Assembly (NCBI GenBank): GCA_963840055.1
Contig: CAWIXM010000023.1
Coordinates: 7,013 to 71,012 of the forward strand
Origin: Rhodoplanes sp963840055
Lineage (GTDB): Bacteria; Pseudomonadota; Alphaproteobacteria; Rhizobiales; Xanthobacteraceae
Reading direction: 5' to 3'
Length of the DNA: 64,000 nucleotides
In this document: one piece after another, positions 1-9,205 of the stretch
Layout of the letters: each line of letters begins with the position of its first letter
Numbering within the stretch: the stretch's first letter is position 1
Notes under the pieces: generated by a model
Told to the model about the DNA's origin: nothing
The model's database searches: none
What the model saw: only the letters and a program-made list of their open reading frames with translations
Translations under genes and position numbers: made by a program

Positions 1-1101
1 TCGCGGCTGCGCCTCGTCAAGCCGAAACAAGCCTGGCCCAATCCCAAGGCACACATCATGGCGGCCGGCGCCGACCGTATCCTTGATGCGGCGGAAATCT
101 GCGACACCTTCCCCGCCGCCATCGCCGACTGCACGTTCGTCGCCGCGACCACCGCACGCGCCCATGATCAGGCCAAGCCCGTTCTCGCGCCGGAGGAGTG
201 CGTCCGCCGCATCGCTCCGCGCGTCACCGCCGGCGAGACCGTCGCGATCGTATTCGGGCGTGAGCGCAACGGCCTCGAGAACGACGAGGTCGGGCTCGCC
301 GACTGCATCATCACGTTCCCGGTGAATCCCGCTTTCGCGTCCCTCAATCTGGCGCAGGCGGTCGCGCTCGTCGCCTATGAATGGTTCAAGCTCGGCGCGG
401 GCGGCGCCCTGCCGTTCGCCATGCCGGAAAAATCGCGCACCGCCCCGAAGGAGCAGCTCCTCGCCTTTTTTGCGACCTTGGAACGCGAGCTCGAGCGCGT
501 CGAATTCTTCCGCCCGGCGGAGAAACGCGAGACCATGCTGATCAATCTGCACAATATTTTCGCGCGCATGCAGCCGACCCAGCAGGACATCCAGACCCTG
601 CATGGCGTGATCATGGCGATCGCGGAGGGCCGCAAGGGTCCGGCGCGCGGCGGCGTGCTCGACGGCGAGGAAGCGCTGCGGCTCCGCGAGCTTCTCGCCG
701 AACATGCGGCGGGTCGCGTTCCCTCCGAGCGTGGGCCGGTGCGCGGGCTGTCGCGGCTTCTGCGCCGCAACCCGACCGACGCCGAGCGGCTTTTATGGGA
801 CGCGCTGGTGAATGATCGTCGTCTGGCCGGCCAGGGCTTCAAGCGGCAAGTCCCGATCGGCCCGCACATCGCCGACCTCGTGTCGTTCCCGCTGCGCATC
901 GTGATCGAGATCGTTCCGAGCGGCGAAAGCGACGAGACCGCGGCCGCGCGGGCGGCACGACGCGCATGGCTTGCCGACCGAGGCTATCGCGTGATCGAGA
1001 CTACAGCGGCGGACATCGAGGCTGATGTCGCGGCCGTCATCGCCAAGCTTGCCGCCGAGTCGAAAGATGCCGCCGGCAACGGAGACACTGCGAACGAATA
1101 G
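1..1101 (+). CDS. SpoU/TrmJ-type RNA 2'-O-methyltransferase with C-terminal DUF559 domain (5' end missing)
   Basis: The frame is open from base 1, so the start lies outside the window; the ATG at 58 is internal. The N-terminal part is a SPOUT methyltransferase: AAGAD near the start, then VFGRERNGL and the knot motif NPAFASLNLAQAV. SpoU/TrmJ enzymes transfer a methyl group from SAM to a ribose 2'-OH, in TrmJ position 32 of tRNAs. From about residue 230 a second domain resembles DUF559/Vsr-like nucleases (RRNPTDAERLLWDALVNDRR, then a hydrophobic core and IEIVPSGE). Such tails are found on some rhizobial proteins, but a fusion to TrmJ is unusual. The 3' end and the following intergenic sequence are duplicated at 6409-6715. 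The RNA target is not determined. Confidence 0.85.
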   Translation, partial: SRLRLVKPKQAWPNPKAHIMAAGADRILDAAEICDTFPAAIADCTFVAATTARAHDQAKPVLAPEECVRRIAPRVTAGETVAIVFGRERNGLENDEVGLADCIITFPVNPAFASLNLAQAVALVAYEWFKLGAGGALPFAMPEKSRTAPKEQLLAFFATLERELERVEFFRPAEKRETMLINLHNIFARMQPTQQDIQTLHGVIMAIAEGRKGPARGGVLDGEEALRLRELLAEHAAGRVPSERGPVRGLSRLLRRNPTDAERLLWDALVNDRRLAGQGFKRQVPIGPHIADLVSFPLRIVIEIVPSGESDETAAARAARRAWLADRGYRVIETTAADIEADVAAVIAKLAAESKDAAGNGDTANE

Positions 1102-1265
1102 CAGCTCGAATCAATTATATTTGAGAACGAACCGGCAGGATAACGATCGCGTTCGCCATATCGGTTGCCGCAATTCGCCGGCAAATCTCCCTGCGGATCG
1201 TGCAGCATTTTTGGCGCGGGCCGGTCCGTCCGGTGGAGGATGATATGCAGTGGCGCAATTCGCCC
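958..1265 (+). repeat. Long direct repeat, copy A (trmJ 3' end through first codons of cybB)
   Basis: About 308 bp covering the last 144 bp of the methyltransferase gene, the intergenic region, and the first few codons of the cytochrome b561 gene (ATG at 1245). It recurs at 6409-6715 with roughly ten differences and one single-base indel. After 1265 the sequence diverges into foreign DNA, so the cytochrome start here is a dead 5' stub. Confidence 0.9.
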
Positions 1266-1342
1266 TACGGCATGTCCGCTGCTGCGGTGAGTTTGAAGGG
1301 ATAAGCGGACCTGTCGCGAACGCCGGGAAAACGGCGCTCATG
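1266..1342. repeat. 77-bp degenerate repeat interrupted by a group II intron, copy A
   Basis: This 77-bp block recurs at 6295-6371 with only a few mismatches. It contains a short hairpin (CGCCG-GGAAAA-CGGCG) next to the intron 3' boundary. The sequence beyond the intron 5' end (GTCCGCTAAGGG on the minus strand) resembles the continuation of the uninterrupted copy (GTCCGCTTCGGG). The intron therefore seems to have landed inside a third, diverged copy of this repeat. Confidence 0.75.
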
Positions 1343-1997
1343 CCGAGTAGGCCCGGGGAATTTCACCCCGAGCCTCTCACAGATTCCGGACGTGAACCTC
1401 TCGATTCATCCGGCTCGTGTCACCGCGCGAAGGCTGCCGCCTTCCGCTGAACCTTCGGGCTCCTCCCGGTATGACCCAGTTGGCCCAAGCTCAACGGCGA
1501 TGACCTGCCCCCTTCGCTCCACGGGCATTACCCCGCTTCGTCGCTACTACGAGGCAGTCCGCCCCTCTCCGGCGCATCGGTACTTTCGGCCTCGCGGTTG
1601 GAGCCGCTTGTGCCTTTTCCCTTGGCATCGCCGGCCAGGTTCTCACGTTCCGTACAAGAGCCAGATTGAGCTTCGCGCCGCCTACATGCCGGATGCCGCT
1701 TGGGCAGTCTCAGGACATCCCCCAAGCTGATCCCGGAGGCAGGGTCAGCCCCCGGTTTTGACATCGCCTACTAATCCGCTTTCGACACTTCCGCAGCGGT
1801 TCGCTTGCGCTCGCCTCTCTCAATCATACCTGTCGAAATCTTGTTCCGACTCTTCCGCAACGTTCACCACCGTGGCCTTTTGACCACAGCAGCTTGCGGT
1901 GGTTTGAGATCAACACCTGATTGCCGAACTCGAAGGACCTTCCTTCATCTCTCGTACAGTTACGCATCGCCGTGTGGACCGGCGTTACTCGTGACAC
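1343..1997 (-). mobile_element. ORF-less group II intron
   Basis: On the minus strand the element begins GTGTCACGAG near 1997. It ends near 1343 with a domain V hairpin (GAGCCGGATGAATCGAGAG followed by TTCACGTCCGG) and the terminal CCCCGGGCCTACTCGG. The interior resembles the domain I region of the intron at 14.4-15.0 kb, including the phrases around GGTTCGTAGTAGTGATGAAG and GGAACGTGAGAACC. No reverse transcriptase reading frame is present in about 655 bp, so mobility would need a maturase supplied in trans. Boundaries are good to a few bases. Confidence 0.8.
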
Positions 1998-2018
1998 AAG
2001 ACCCTTAGCGGACGTTAT

Positions 2019-2607
2019 TTATTTTCGCACCTGGGGCCAGCCGAAACCCCAGCGCCACGGTAACCGGGTGCATGGAGCGCCTCCGAGTCGGACGGCTCCA
2101 TACATGATTTCAGCTATGCCCCGGTAGAGTAGAACGACCCGCTCACGGGTGAGACCGTAAGCAGTCGCCAAATCCCCCGCTCGCTCTTGGCCCACCTCGA
2201 TTACGCAACGGCGCAACTGCTCATCGGCATCGCGCCGAGCCTCGTAACTCATTTCGGCGTCAGCATCAGTCGGCCCACCTGCATGGTAGAGCCGGTCATG
2301 GGCCACGCAGCAACGCTCCCATGGGAGTTTGTCTCCATGGTAGCGAGCGATTGCTGGAAATGCCGTCGAGACGAAGTCCCAACCTATGGACAGGCCACCG
2401 CTACACCCATCGCTCACGAAAGCGCTGAGGCGGGCGCTTGGCGACTTGCGGGTTCTCATCAGCTGTTCGTGTTGGCCTATTTCTATCCTGTATTGCAAGC
2501 TCCGCGGTGATTGATAGCGGCTCGGCGTCCGTTTGCGCCGAGGCGGCCGTAGTCGCAACCACCAATAGCATTCTGGCTAGGCATCTGAGTACCGCGCCTA
2601 GGCGCAT
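2019..2607 (-). pseudogene. Secreted phospholipase A2-like protein, frameshifted
   Basis: The upstream frame starts at 2607 with a clear signal peptide (MRLGAVLRCLARMLLVVATT, cleavage near ASAQ) but ends at 2401. The overlapping frame ending at 2019 carries SDGCSGG, then CCVAHDRLYHAGG, which matches the CC-x2-HD-x2-Y active-site pattern of PLA2-fold proteins. In the correct reading the two frames join around 2410-2440, so one indel separates the export signal from the catalytic region. Substrate is unknown. If a start inside the second frame is used, the product would be cytoplasmic. Confidence 0.6.
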
Positions 2608-2681
2608 CGGAACATGCCCCTCAAAAAGAACCGTGTGCTAGAGTCAACTTTAAGGACTTCCAGAAAGAGGATAACTGATCC

Positions 2682-3942
2682 TTGAGGGGGAAGAACGCAG
2701 AAGGTGTAGACCCGAAGTCGGCGCGATGGCGTGGCCGTTGGACTCGCGTCATCGGTGCGGCTCTGATTCTGATCAGCTTGTTGGCGCTTGTAGCGCCCCT
2801 CACGGCTGGTAAATGGTCCCTACAATTCCTCAGCCTATTCCCGCTCGCGGTTGGGCTTATCGATCTCTACACGACAATCAGGAATCCTTCGCTTCGAACA
2901 CGTCCCGCCGCTTATGCAACGGGCATTTTGGCAATTGCAGCCGCACTTCTTCTGTATCTCAGTCCTGCTCTAGTCGTCAGCGGCGTAGTCACGCTTCTTT
3001 TGGGTTTTATCATACTCGATGGTGCCTTGAAACTCGGCCAGGCATTGTTGCGGTCTGCTCCCAACCGATCCCGTGTGGTGACGGCTATAAACGGCGCCTC
3101 AAGCCTAATGCTTGCGCTAATCGGATGGTTGCTGTGGAAGAACATCAGCGTCGATGCGGGAATTGGTGTTGCGGTCGCCGGTTATACAGCGATGGCAGGG
3201 TGGCGGATGCTCATGTCGCCGACAATCAGGGAGGGGGGTGTCGAGACATGGCCGTCTGACGCTCATCCGGACCCGAATTTGGGTTTTGGAGAGAATGCGC
3301 TGTTCGCCGCCATTAACAAGGAGCAGTCCACAAGCGCTCCCGCTGTTTGGCAGAACGAGTTGTATTGGCTGTTGGTGGTTGCAGTAGTCCTGCTAGCCAC
3401 TCACATTGCCCGCATGCAGTCGGCGGAGACGTGGCTCGGTCTCATCTCACCATTCGTCGCCACCGCTGGCGATGTTTTTATGGCGGTTGCTCTAGGAGCG
3501 CTTCTTGTGCTGCCGGTGCGCCTGTTGTGGCGGCGCATGACGCGCCCAATCGAGAGAAAAGCCTGGAAGCTCCGGTTGTCTGGTCAGGACGCGGATATGG
3601 ACGCCATGCCGCGGCGCCTCATTCAAGGATGGACGAATGCCCGATTTTCGTTCTCCACCTCGCTTCGCGAAGCGCGATCATCGCTCCCGTCAGCCGCGGG
3701 ATTGGCCATCCGTCTCGGTCTGCCGCTCGCCATTCTGTTCGTGGCGGTCAACCCGATCTGGGGCTTCAGCTGGTACTTCAACACTGAGAGCTGGGCGAGC
3801 GCGTTCTACCAGAAGGTGACCGAGCTCCGCGTCGATACGTGGCGCGCCAGGATGGTGGACGCGGTTGCAGCTGCCTACGGAGACCGGAATGACGAACTGT
3901 TTCGTGTGAGGCCGCCTGGAATCGAAGAAGGCGATTTCAGCT
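2682..3942 (+). pseudogene. N-terminal membrane half of a split membrane-anchored metallophosphoesterase
   Basis: This is about 420 residues with multiple hydrophobic helices. The first block resembles HdeD/DUF308-type membrane repeats (ALILISLLALVAPL, LLLYLSPALVVSGVVTLLLGF, SSLMLALIGWLLW). Another membrane segment (YWLLVVAVVLLATHIA) and a final hydrophobic anchor near 3720-3780 follow. It breaks at GIEEGDFS, where an IS481 fragment enters. The motif resumes downstream as FSFLVIGDPGEGDASQ in another frame, so this was once one protein with the esterase encoded to 5661. The translated tail after 3942 is insertion sequence. Confidence 0.75.
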
Positions 3943-4522
3943 GTATAAGTATGCACTTGACCTGACAGTGGGTCTCCGTCGTGGCGGGTGTCCGACGAAG
4001 CTGGTTGTCCGGCGTCATGCGGCCGGCAGCATTTTCTCCCTCGCTAACGGCAAGGCGTCAAGGAAGGTCTGCATCGGGGTCTTGCCGAAACACCAACGTC
4101 CTTGATGCGAGCGCAGTTCATTATATTCTTTCATCCAGCGATCGAGGTCGGCCTGCAACTCGGCGATCGACCGGTACAGCGTTTTTCGGAACGCCACACG
4201 ATAGAACTCGTTGAGCACGGTCTTGTGGAAACGCTCGCAAATTCCATTTGTCTGCGGGCTCTTCGTCTTGGTGCGCGTGTGGTCCACGTCTTCGATCGCC
4301 AGATAGAGCTCATACTCGTGATGCTCGGGGTTGCCGCAATACTCTGTGCCGCGATCGGTCAGCACGCGGGTTAACGCAATGCCGTGCTCCTCGAAGAACG
4401 GCAACACGCGGTCGTTCAAAATCTCCGCTGCGGTGATCGGGGTCTTGCGATCGTACAGCTTGGCGAAGGCGACCTTGCTGTAGGTGTCGATGAAGGTCTG
4501 CTGATAGATGCGGCCGACCCCC
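3943..4522 (-). mobile_element. Truncated IS481-family element with transposase C-terminus
   Basis: The minus strand encodes the catalytic C-terminal part of an IS481-type DDE transposase, ending at 4015. Its motifs include FIDTYSKVAFAKLY, LTDRGTEYCGNPEHHEYELY and SPQTNGICERFHKTVLNEFY. The outer end begins TGTATAAGT, as expected for an IS481 terminus. The N-terminal half of the transposase is absent. The 9 bp ATTTCAGCT occur on both sides (3934-3942 and 4523-4531), which looks like a target duplication even though the element is only about 580 bp. Confidence 0.8.
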
Positions 4523-5661
4523 ATTTCAGCTTTCTCGTCATTGGTGATCCAGGGGAGGGTGATGCCTCTCAGTACTCTCTCATTGACCGCTACCTCGAGC
4601 TCGGGAGGCGCGACGACGTAGAATTCCTCGTCATATCCTCTGACGTGATCTACCCCGCCGGCGCAATGGTGGACTACGAGAACAACTTCTATCTCCCGTT
4701 CAAGGGCTTCACGAAGCCGATCTACGCGATCCCTGGCAACCACGACTGGTTCGATGCGCTCGAGGGATTCAATGCGAACTTCCTCGAAGACAAGGCAGCG
4801 CGCGTCGCGCTGTCAGCGCGGGCCGACGCTGACCTCAATCTGACGAGCACAGATAAGGACAGAGTCGATCGCCTCCTGAAGCGTGCGCGAGAGTTGCGCA
4901 ACCTGTACGGCATCCACAATGCCGAACAGCGGGCGCCCTACTTTGATATCCAGACGGAAGACTTCGCCCTAATTGCCATCGACACAGGCATCCTTCGCAC
5001 CGTAGACGCTCGGCAGCTCGCTTGGCTCGAGGATGTCCTTAAGCAAGCCCGAGGCAAATTCATCATGGCTATCGTTGGTCACCCCAAATACGCAGCAGGG
5101 ATCGACACCAGCGTGGGTGATGAGAGCTTCGTTGAACTCTACGACAGGCTCGAGCGGGCTGGCGTACGCGTGCTCATGGCTGGCGACACGCACGACTTCG
5201 AATATTATGTAGAGGAGCCAGCCAGCAGCGAGAGTCCGCGTTATTACTTCGTCAATGGAGGCGGAGGCGCCTATCTCAGTATCGGCAGCGCTCTTGCGTG
5301 GCCTTCGGCCATACCAACAGAGAAATGGGCATTTTATCCAAGAAGCGATGCCATCACGACCAAGCTCGACACCGAAACCCCCGGTTGGAAGCAGCCATTC
5401 TGGCTTTGGATCAAGCGTTTCGGCGCCTGGCCCATATCGATCGAGACATTGTCGGGAATGTTCGATTTCAACCACGCTCCCTTCTACCAAAGCTTTTTAG
5501 AGGTCCGCGTCGAGCGTTCGGAGAACAGGGTTGTCTTCGCGCTCCACGGTGCCAATGGCCCGGTTAGCTGGCGCGACCTGCAGATGTCTTCTCAAGAGGC
5601 GATTGGGAGAGCGCCGGATGACCCTGTGGAATTCACGGTCGAGATGCATCCGACTCTCTAA
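4523..5661 (+). pseudogene. Calcineurin-like metallophosphoesterase domain (C-terminal half of the split gene)
   Basis: Coding similarity starts at FSFLVIGDPGEGDASQ, right after the IS fragment. Metallophosphoesterase motifs follow in order: GDPGEGD, VISSDVIYPAG, GNHDWFD, IVGHPKY and MAGDTHDFEYY. These supply the expected Asp/Asn/His metal ligands. The C-terminal 150 residues are a conserved beta-rich tail (LEVRVERSENRVVFALHG). With its membrane part cut off by the IS, this half has no evident start; an upstream ATG at 4384 would read through antisense transposase. Before disruption the enzyme was probably a membrane-anchored phosphohydrolase of unknown substrate. Confidence 0.75.
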
Positions 5662-5666
5662 GCCTA

Positions 5667-5688
5667 AAGGCGGCTCATTCGCCGCCTT
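5667..5688 (+). terminator. Probable intrinsic terminator
   Basis: A GC-rich hairpin (AAGGCGGC, loop, GCCGCCTT) starts six bases after the metallophosphoesterase stop and runs into TCTCTT. The T-run is weak, so termination is likely but not certain. Confidence 0.55.
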
Positions 5689-5754
5689 CTCTTAGAAGAG
5701 CGAGAATTCTCTCAGGCCCCGCCCTCAGGCCTGAGCCATCGATGGGAGGTCTCA

Positions 5755-6249
5755 ATGCCGGAACCACACAAAGGCGAACTTTCCATGCGCTTGCGGCGGC
5801 TGCCCGGCCAGCTTCTACTGGCGCTGATCAATGGGACGGCGATCATCGTGATCGCAGCGGCCATTCTCGCGATCGTCGCCTCCTCAAAGATCACACATCT
5901 GGCTCACAACGTGGCATCGACCATGACCAACGCCGTACTTTACCGCGTTGACGGAGACCCACGACAGGTCGTTCAGAACATCCAACGCGTTTCCGACGAC
6001 GTCCATACACTCACCATCGCGCTCACTAAGGCAAAGTCCGAGGGGATTTCTGTCCTTGGCCCTGAGGTTGCTCGTCTCAACGAACGGCTCGGGTCGCTTG
6101 ACACGAATCTCGAACGGCTCCGCGGTGCACGTTCGGACTTGATTGATGAATTGGTTGCAAAGGCCGGGAACGCGCTCGGCGAAGCGCTTCAGAGCCTCAG
6201 GGCCTGCCCTCATCTGGATGCAAAAAATCGAAGCCGCGCGGACACCTGA
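5755..6249 (+). CDS. Small single-pass membrane protein with predicted coiled coil
   Basis: 164 residues. An N-terminal hydrophobic helix (INGTAIIVIAAAILAIVASS) precedes a heptad-rich stretch (VQNIQRVSDDVHTLTIALTKA, then ARLNERLGSLDTNLERLRG). The start at 5755 has GGGAGG nine bases upstream. The last 15 or so residues (HLDAKNRSRADT) run into repeat sequence, so the natural C-terminus may be lost. Family not recognised. It sits inside the inserted block between the two copies of the 308-bp repeat. Confidence 0.55.
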   Translation: MPEPHKGELSMRLRRLPGQLLLALINGTAIIVIAAAILAIVASSKITHLAHNVASTMTNAVLYRVDGDPRQVVQNIQRVSDDVHTLTIALTKAKSEGISVLGPEVARLNERLGSLDTNLERLRGARSDLIDELVAKAGNALGEALQSLRACPHLDAKNRSRADT

Positions 6250-6294
6250 TCACCTTTCTGGGACGAAGGTCGGTTATTGGCACATCGCTGCCGA

Positions 6295-6371
6295 TACGGC
6301 ATGTCCGCTGCTATGGTGGGTTTGAAGGGATAAGCGGACCTGTCGCGAACGCCGGGAAAACGGCGCTCATG
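6295..6371. repeat. 77-bp degenerate repeat, copy B (uninterrupted)
   Basis: Matches 1266-1342. Here the sequence continues without an intron into GGCCCGAAGCGGACTCC, giving the unoccupied version of the intron target. Confidence 0.75.
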
Positions 6372-6408
6372 GCCCGAAGCGGACTCCACGGCGGCGGCAC
6401 GAGCGGCG

Positions 6409-6715
6409 CGACGCGCATGGCTTGCCGACCGAGGCTATCGCGTGATCGAGACTACAGCGGCGGACATCGAGGCTGATGTCGCGGCCGTCATCGCCAAGCT
6501 TGCCGCCGAGTCGAAAGATGCCGCCGGCAACGGAGACACTGCGAACGAATAGCAGCTCGAATCAATTATATTTGAGAACGAATCGGCAGGATAACGATCG
6601 CGTTCGCCATATCGATTGCCGCAATTCGCCGGCAATTCTCCCCGCGGATCGTGCAGCATTTTGGCGCGTGCCAGTCCGTCCGGTGGAGGATGATATGCAG
6701 TGGCGCAATTCGCCC
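6409..6715 (+). repeat. Long direct repeat, copy B (includes dead 3' piece of the methyltransferase gene)
   Basis: Second copy of 958-1265. Bases 6409-6552 repeat the last 48 codons of the methyltransferase/DUF559 gene without its body. The remainder is the intergenic region that leads into the intact cytochrome b561 gene. This copy retains the functional junction. Confidence 0.9.
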
Positions 6716-7246
6716 GATCGTTACGGAGCTGTCGTGCAGGGATCGCACTGGCTCACCGTGTTGTTGATCGTCTTTGCGTGGTTGCTCGGCCAATACATGG
6801 ACGGCCTTCCGCGGGCCGTCAGCCCCTCCGCCCACTGGCTGCACAATGAAGCCGGCCTGTTGGTGCTCATTTTCTTGGCAGTACGGCTCGCCTGGCGTTG
6901 GATCGACGTCAAACCCGCGCCCGAAAAGTCGCGGTTCGGCGTGTTCGCGGTGCGCGCTGCGCAGTTCGCCCATATCGCCCTCTATGCGCTGATGCTTGCG
7001 GTTACAGTCACAGGCATTACGCTGGTGTTCGCGCGCGGGCGGGCCTTGGATGTGCTCGGCCTCGTTCAGATCGCCTCGCCCTGGGCGCGCGACCCCGCCT
7101 TCGCTAGATCGGTCGTGGAAATCCACGGCCTCCTTTCGAACATCCTGATGCTGCTTGCTTTCGCGCATGCGCTCGCCGCGCTCGCGCATCATTGGGTGCT
7201 GAGCAACTCGACGTTGCGGCGCATGCTCCCGGGCCGCGCGCTTTAG
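6695..7246 (+). CDS. Cytochrome b561 family membrane protein
   Basis: 183 residues with four predicted membrane helices and the usual heme-ligand histidines: GSHWLTVLLIV, SAHWLHNEAGLLVLIFL, AQFAHIALYALML and VVEIHGLLSNILMLLAFAHA. Bacterial b561 proteins carry electrons across or along the inner membrane, often from quinol. Start chosen at 6695 because GTGGAGGA lies just upstream and the N-terminus MQWRNSPDRYG is typical. It is the second gene of what was a methyltransferase-cytochrome pair before the 5-kb insertion. Confidence 0.88.
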   Translation: MQWRNSPDRYGAVVQGSHWLTVLLIVFAWLLGQYMDGLPRAVSPSAHWLHNEAGLLVLIFLAVRLAWRWIDVKPAPEKSRFGVFAVRAAQFAHIALYALMLAVTVTGITLVFARGRALDVLGLVQIASPWARDPAFARSVVEIHGLLSNILMLLAFAHALAALAHHWVLSNSTLRRMLPGRAL

Positions 7247-7348
7247 AGCGAATCCCGTTCCAACGGAATTGGAATTCGCTCTCGTTATCCTTTAGTGGCC
7301 GCATTTCCTGCGGTGAACCGGTTTTCACTTCGCCGGAAAATGCTCAAA
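7246..7348 (+). repeat. About 100-bp dispersed intergenic repeat, copy 1
   Basis: It starts with a palindrome (AGAGCGAATCCCGTTCC, ending AATTCGCTCT) and continues with GCATTTCCTGCGGTGAACCGG and CACTTCGCCGGAAAATGC. The same two-part unit occurs inverted at 26468-26573. This type of palindromic intergenic repeat is common in Rhizobiales genomes. Confidence 0.75.
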
Positions 7349-7360
7349 CGCCTGATCATT

Positions 7361-7395
7361 TCAGCTTGGATCGGTCATTCAGCTTGGATCGGTCA
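7361..7395 (+). repeat. Short tandem duplication (17-bp unit, 18-bp period)
   Basis: TCAGCTTGGATCGGTCA occurs twice, at 7361-7377 and 7379-7395. Nothing else recognisable lies between the repeat ending at 7348 and the pseudogene that begins at 7562. Confidence 0.7.
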
Positions 7396-7561
7396 CCCTC
7401 ATCCGCAGCGGTCATGCCCGCGGAGACGGGGCATCTAGGGTGTGAACTGATAAATCGCCCATCCAAGTTCGCTTTCGAGCAAGCCGGACATTGAGCCGAC
7501 ATCTCCAAATGACCGAGTCTGACCCATTGCGGTCAAACGCGGAGCAAGGCGGCCCCCCCGC

Positions 7562-8166
7562 TCAGTGCGCCGAGACAGTCGAACGCCGATCTATCTCGCG
7601 GGCATGCAGTGCCATCGCGATCAGCGCCAGGCCGCCGAATACCATATTGATTCCGACCACCAGCCCGATAGCCCAGGCCGCGGTGCCGGGCAGGCCTACA
7701 AAAATGATAGCGGCCAAGATGGAGGCCGATGATGCCGCTCGCCAGCATCCAACCCCATCGTCCCGATAGCTCGCGCTTGTGCTCAAGCGCGAACATCATC
7801 GAGGCAACGCCTTCGATCACGAAAAATACGATGAGAACCAATGTACGCGAGAGGACGCCGCTCAATGGCCGCAACAGGAGCATGATACCGGCCGCAATTC
7901 CAAGGATCGCCGAGACGAGCGACCATCAGAAACCCGGCACTCTGCCCATCCAGAAGGTGGTGATTCAGCCGGCAATTCCGCTGATGAGAAAGAGCCAGCC
8001 AACCAAAATCTCGACTGCGAGCGTTGCGATCGACGGAATAGCGATGGCGGCCAGACCGAGGATGACAAGAATGATCCCCTCGACCAGAAAGAGTACCCAA
8101 TGCTCGTGCAGCGATGTCGCCGCCGCGTCCCTGATTTTGCTCGATGTCGGGCTTGTTCATCGACAT
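7562..8166 (-). pseudogene. hdeD: HdeD/DUF308 family membrane protein, decayed
   Basis: Translation of the minus strand in three frames recovers a full HdeD-like protein. In order, the pieces are LHEHWVLFLVEGIILVILGLA, VGWLFLISGIAG, an internal stop, TLVLIVFFVIEGVASMMFALEH, KRELSGRWGWMLASGI and AWAIGLVVGINMVFGG. At least two frameshifts and two in-frame stops (near the middle) break it. The original start at 8166 (MSMNKPD) still has GGAGG upstream. HdeD-type proteins are linked to acid or stress tolerance. Confidence 0.8.
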
Positions 8167-8206
8167 GGCAAAGGCCTCCTTGGATGCGGCGGCCTTCTTG
8201 CCAGTA

Positions 8207-9205
8207 TCACTGATTTATTTTTGCTCCGACAGACTGGTGTATTTTCACTCCGGCGTTGACCCTATTCGCCAACGCTGCATAGTGGAGCCCGGCGAAGGTA
8301 AGGCCAAAAAATTTGGCTATGTGATACGATGAAGAAATTCCAACCTCGAGGAGGAAGGGTCCAGCAGCGCCACACTCGCCCTCGGACTCACCTGTCGCGA
8401 GCGGTGTGCCATGCGCCATGTGCGTGATGGAGTAAGATTCGATCAGCTCATCGCCTTCTCTGTTGACCCAGACCTCACGTGGATAACCGTCGACCACTAA
8501 TTGAACCGACGGCGTTATTGGCAGACCGTGAACATTCGTCCATTGTTTGAGGATCTCGCGCGCGTTTGACGGGACCACCGTTGTGTCGGCGCTTCCATGC
8601 CATACGGAGACGAGCGGCCACGGCCCGTCGTGCGTAGCTGCGGCACGCACGAGATCGCCCCACTCCTGCGCGGAGCGCGCGGGGCTGTGCGACATGCTTT
8701 TCAATGCCTGCTGCACATTCGTAGCGGCGCCGTACGGCACCCCGCCAATGATCGCCCCGCCGGCGAAGACCTCCGGGTAACAAGCAAGCATGACCGAAGT
8801 CATCGCCGCTCCCGCTGACAGTCCAGTGATGAAGACGCACTGCCGATCGATACCCCTGTCGACAACGATTTTCTCAACCATCTGTCGGATGGACAACGCT
8901 TCCCCTTTACCCCGCTGGATATCGGCGGTGTCGAACCAGTTGAAGCAGCCGTTGGGGTTATTGGACCGCTGCTGCTCGGGAAGCAGCAGGGCGAAGCCGT
9001 ATCGGTCGGCAAGCGTCGACCATCCCGCCCCAAGATTGTAGTCTGCCGCGGTTTGTGCGCATCCGTGAAGTACAACGACGAGGGCTGGATTCGCCGCGAG
9101 CCGTGACGGCACGTAACTGAACATTCGCAAATTACCGGGGTTGGACCCGAAGCCGCGATCTTCGTCGAAACCCCTCGCAACAGCACTTTGCGTCAGTCCG
9201 AACAC
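8207..9205 (-). CDS. PHB depolymerase-family esterase (alpha/beta hydrolase)
   Basis: 332 residues. The family hallmark VVLHGCAQTAADY lies near residue 45. The serine nucleophile is in GLSAGAAMTSVM, the acid in WHGSADTTVV, and the histidine in ITHMAHGTPL, completing a Ser-Asp-His triad. These LpqC/PhaZ-type hydrolases cleave polyhydroxyalkanoate or aromatic (feruloyl-type) esters and are usually exported. Here the start is GTG at 9205 and no signal peptide is visible, so the N-terminus may be lost or lie further upstream in a broken frame. It has no operon partner. Confidence 0.8.
   Translation of the reverse strand: MFGLTQSAVARGFDEDRGFGSNPGNLRMFSYVPSRLAANPALVVVLHGCAQTAADYNLGAGWSTLADRYGFALLLPEQQRSNNPNGCFNWFDTADIQRGKGEALSIRQMVEKIVVDRGIDRQCVFITGLSAGAAMTSVMLACYPEVFAGGAIIGGVPYGAATNVQQALKSMSHSPARSAQEWGDLVRAAATHDGPWPLVSVWHGSADTTVVPSNAREILKQWTNVHGLPITPSVQLVVDGYPREVWVNREGDELIESYSITHMAHGTPLATGESEGECGAAGPFLLEVGISSSYHIAKFFGLTFAGLHYAALANRVNAGVKIHQSVGAKINQ

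Noticed and set aside
4532..4743. Upstream extension of the IS481 transposase frame
   Set aside because: It is antisense to the metallophosphoesterase; the real transposase sequence ends at the 9-bp repeat.
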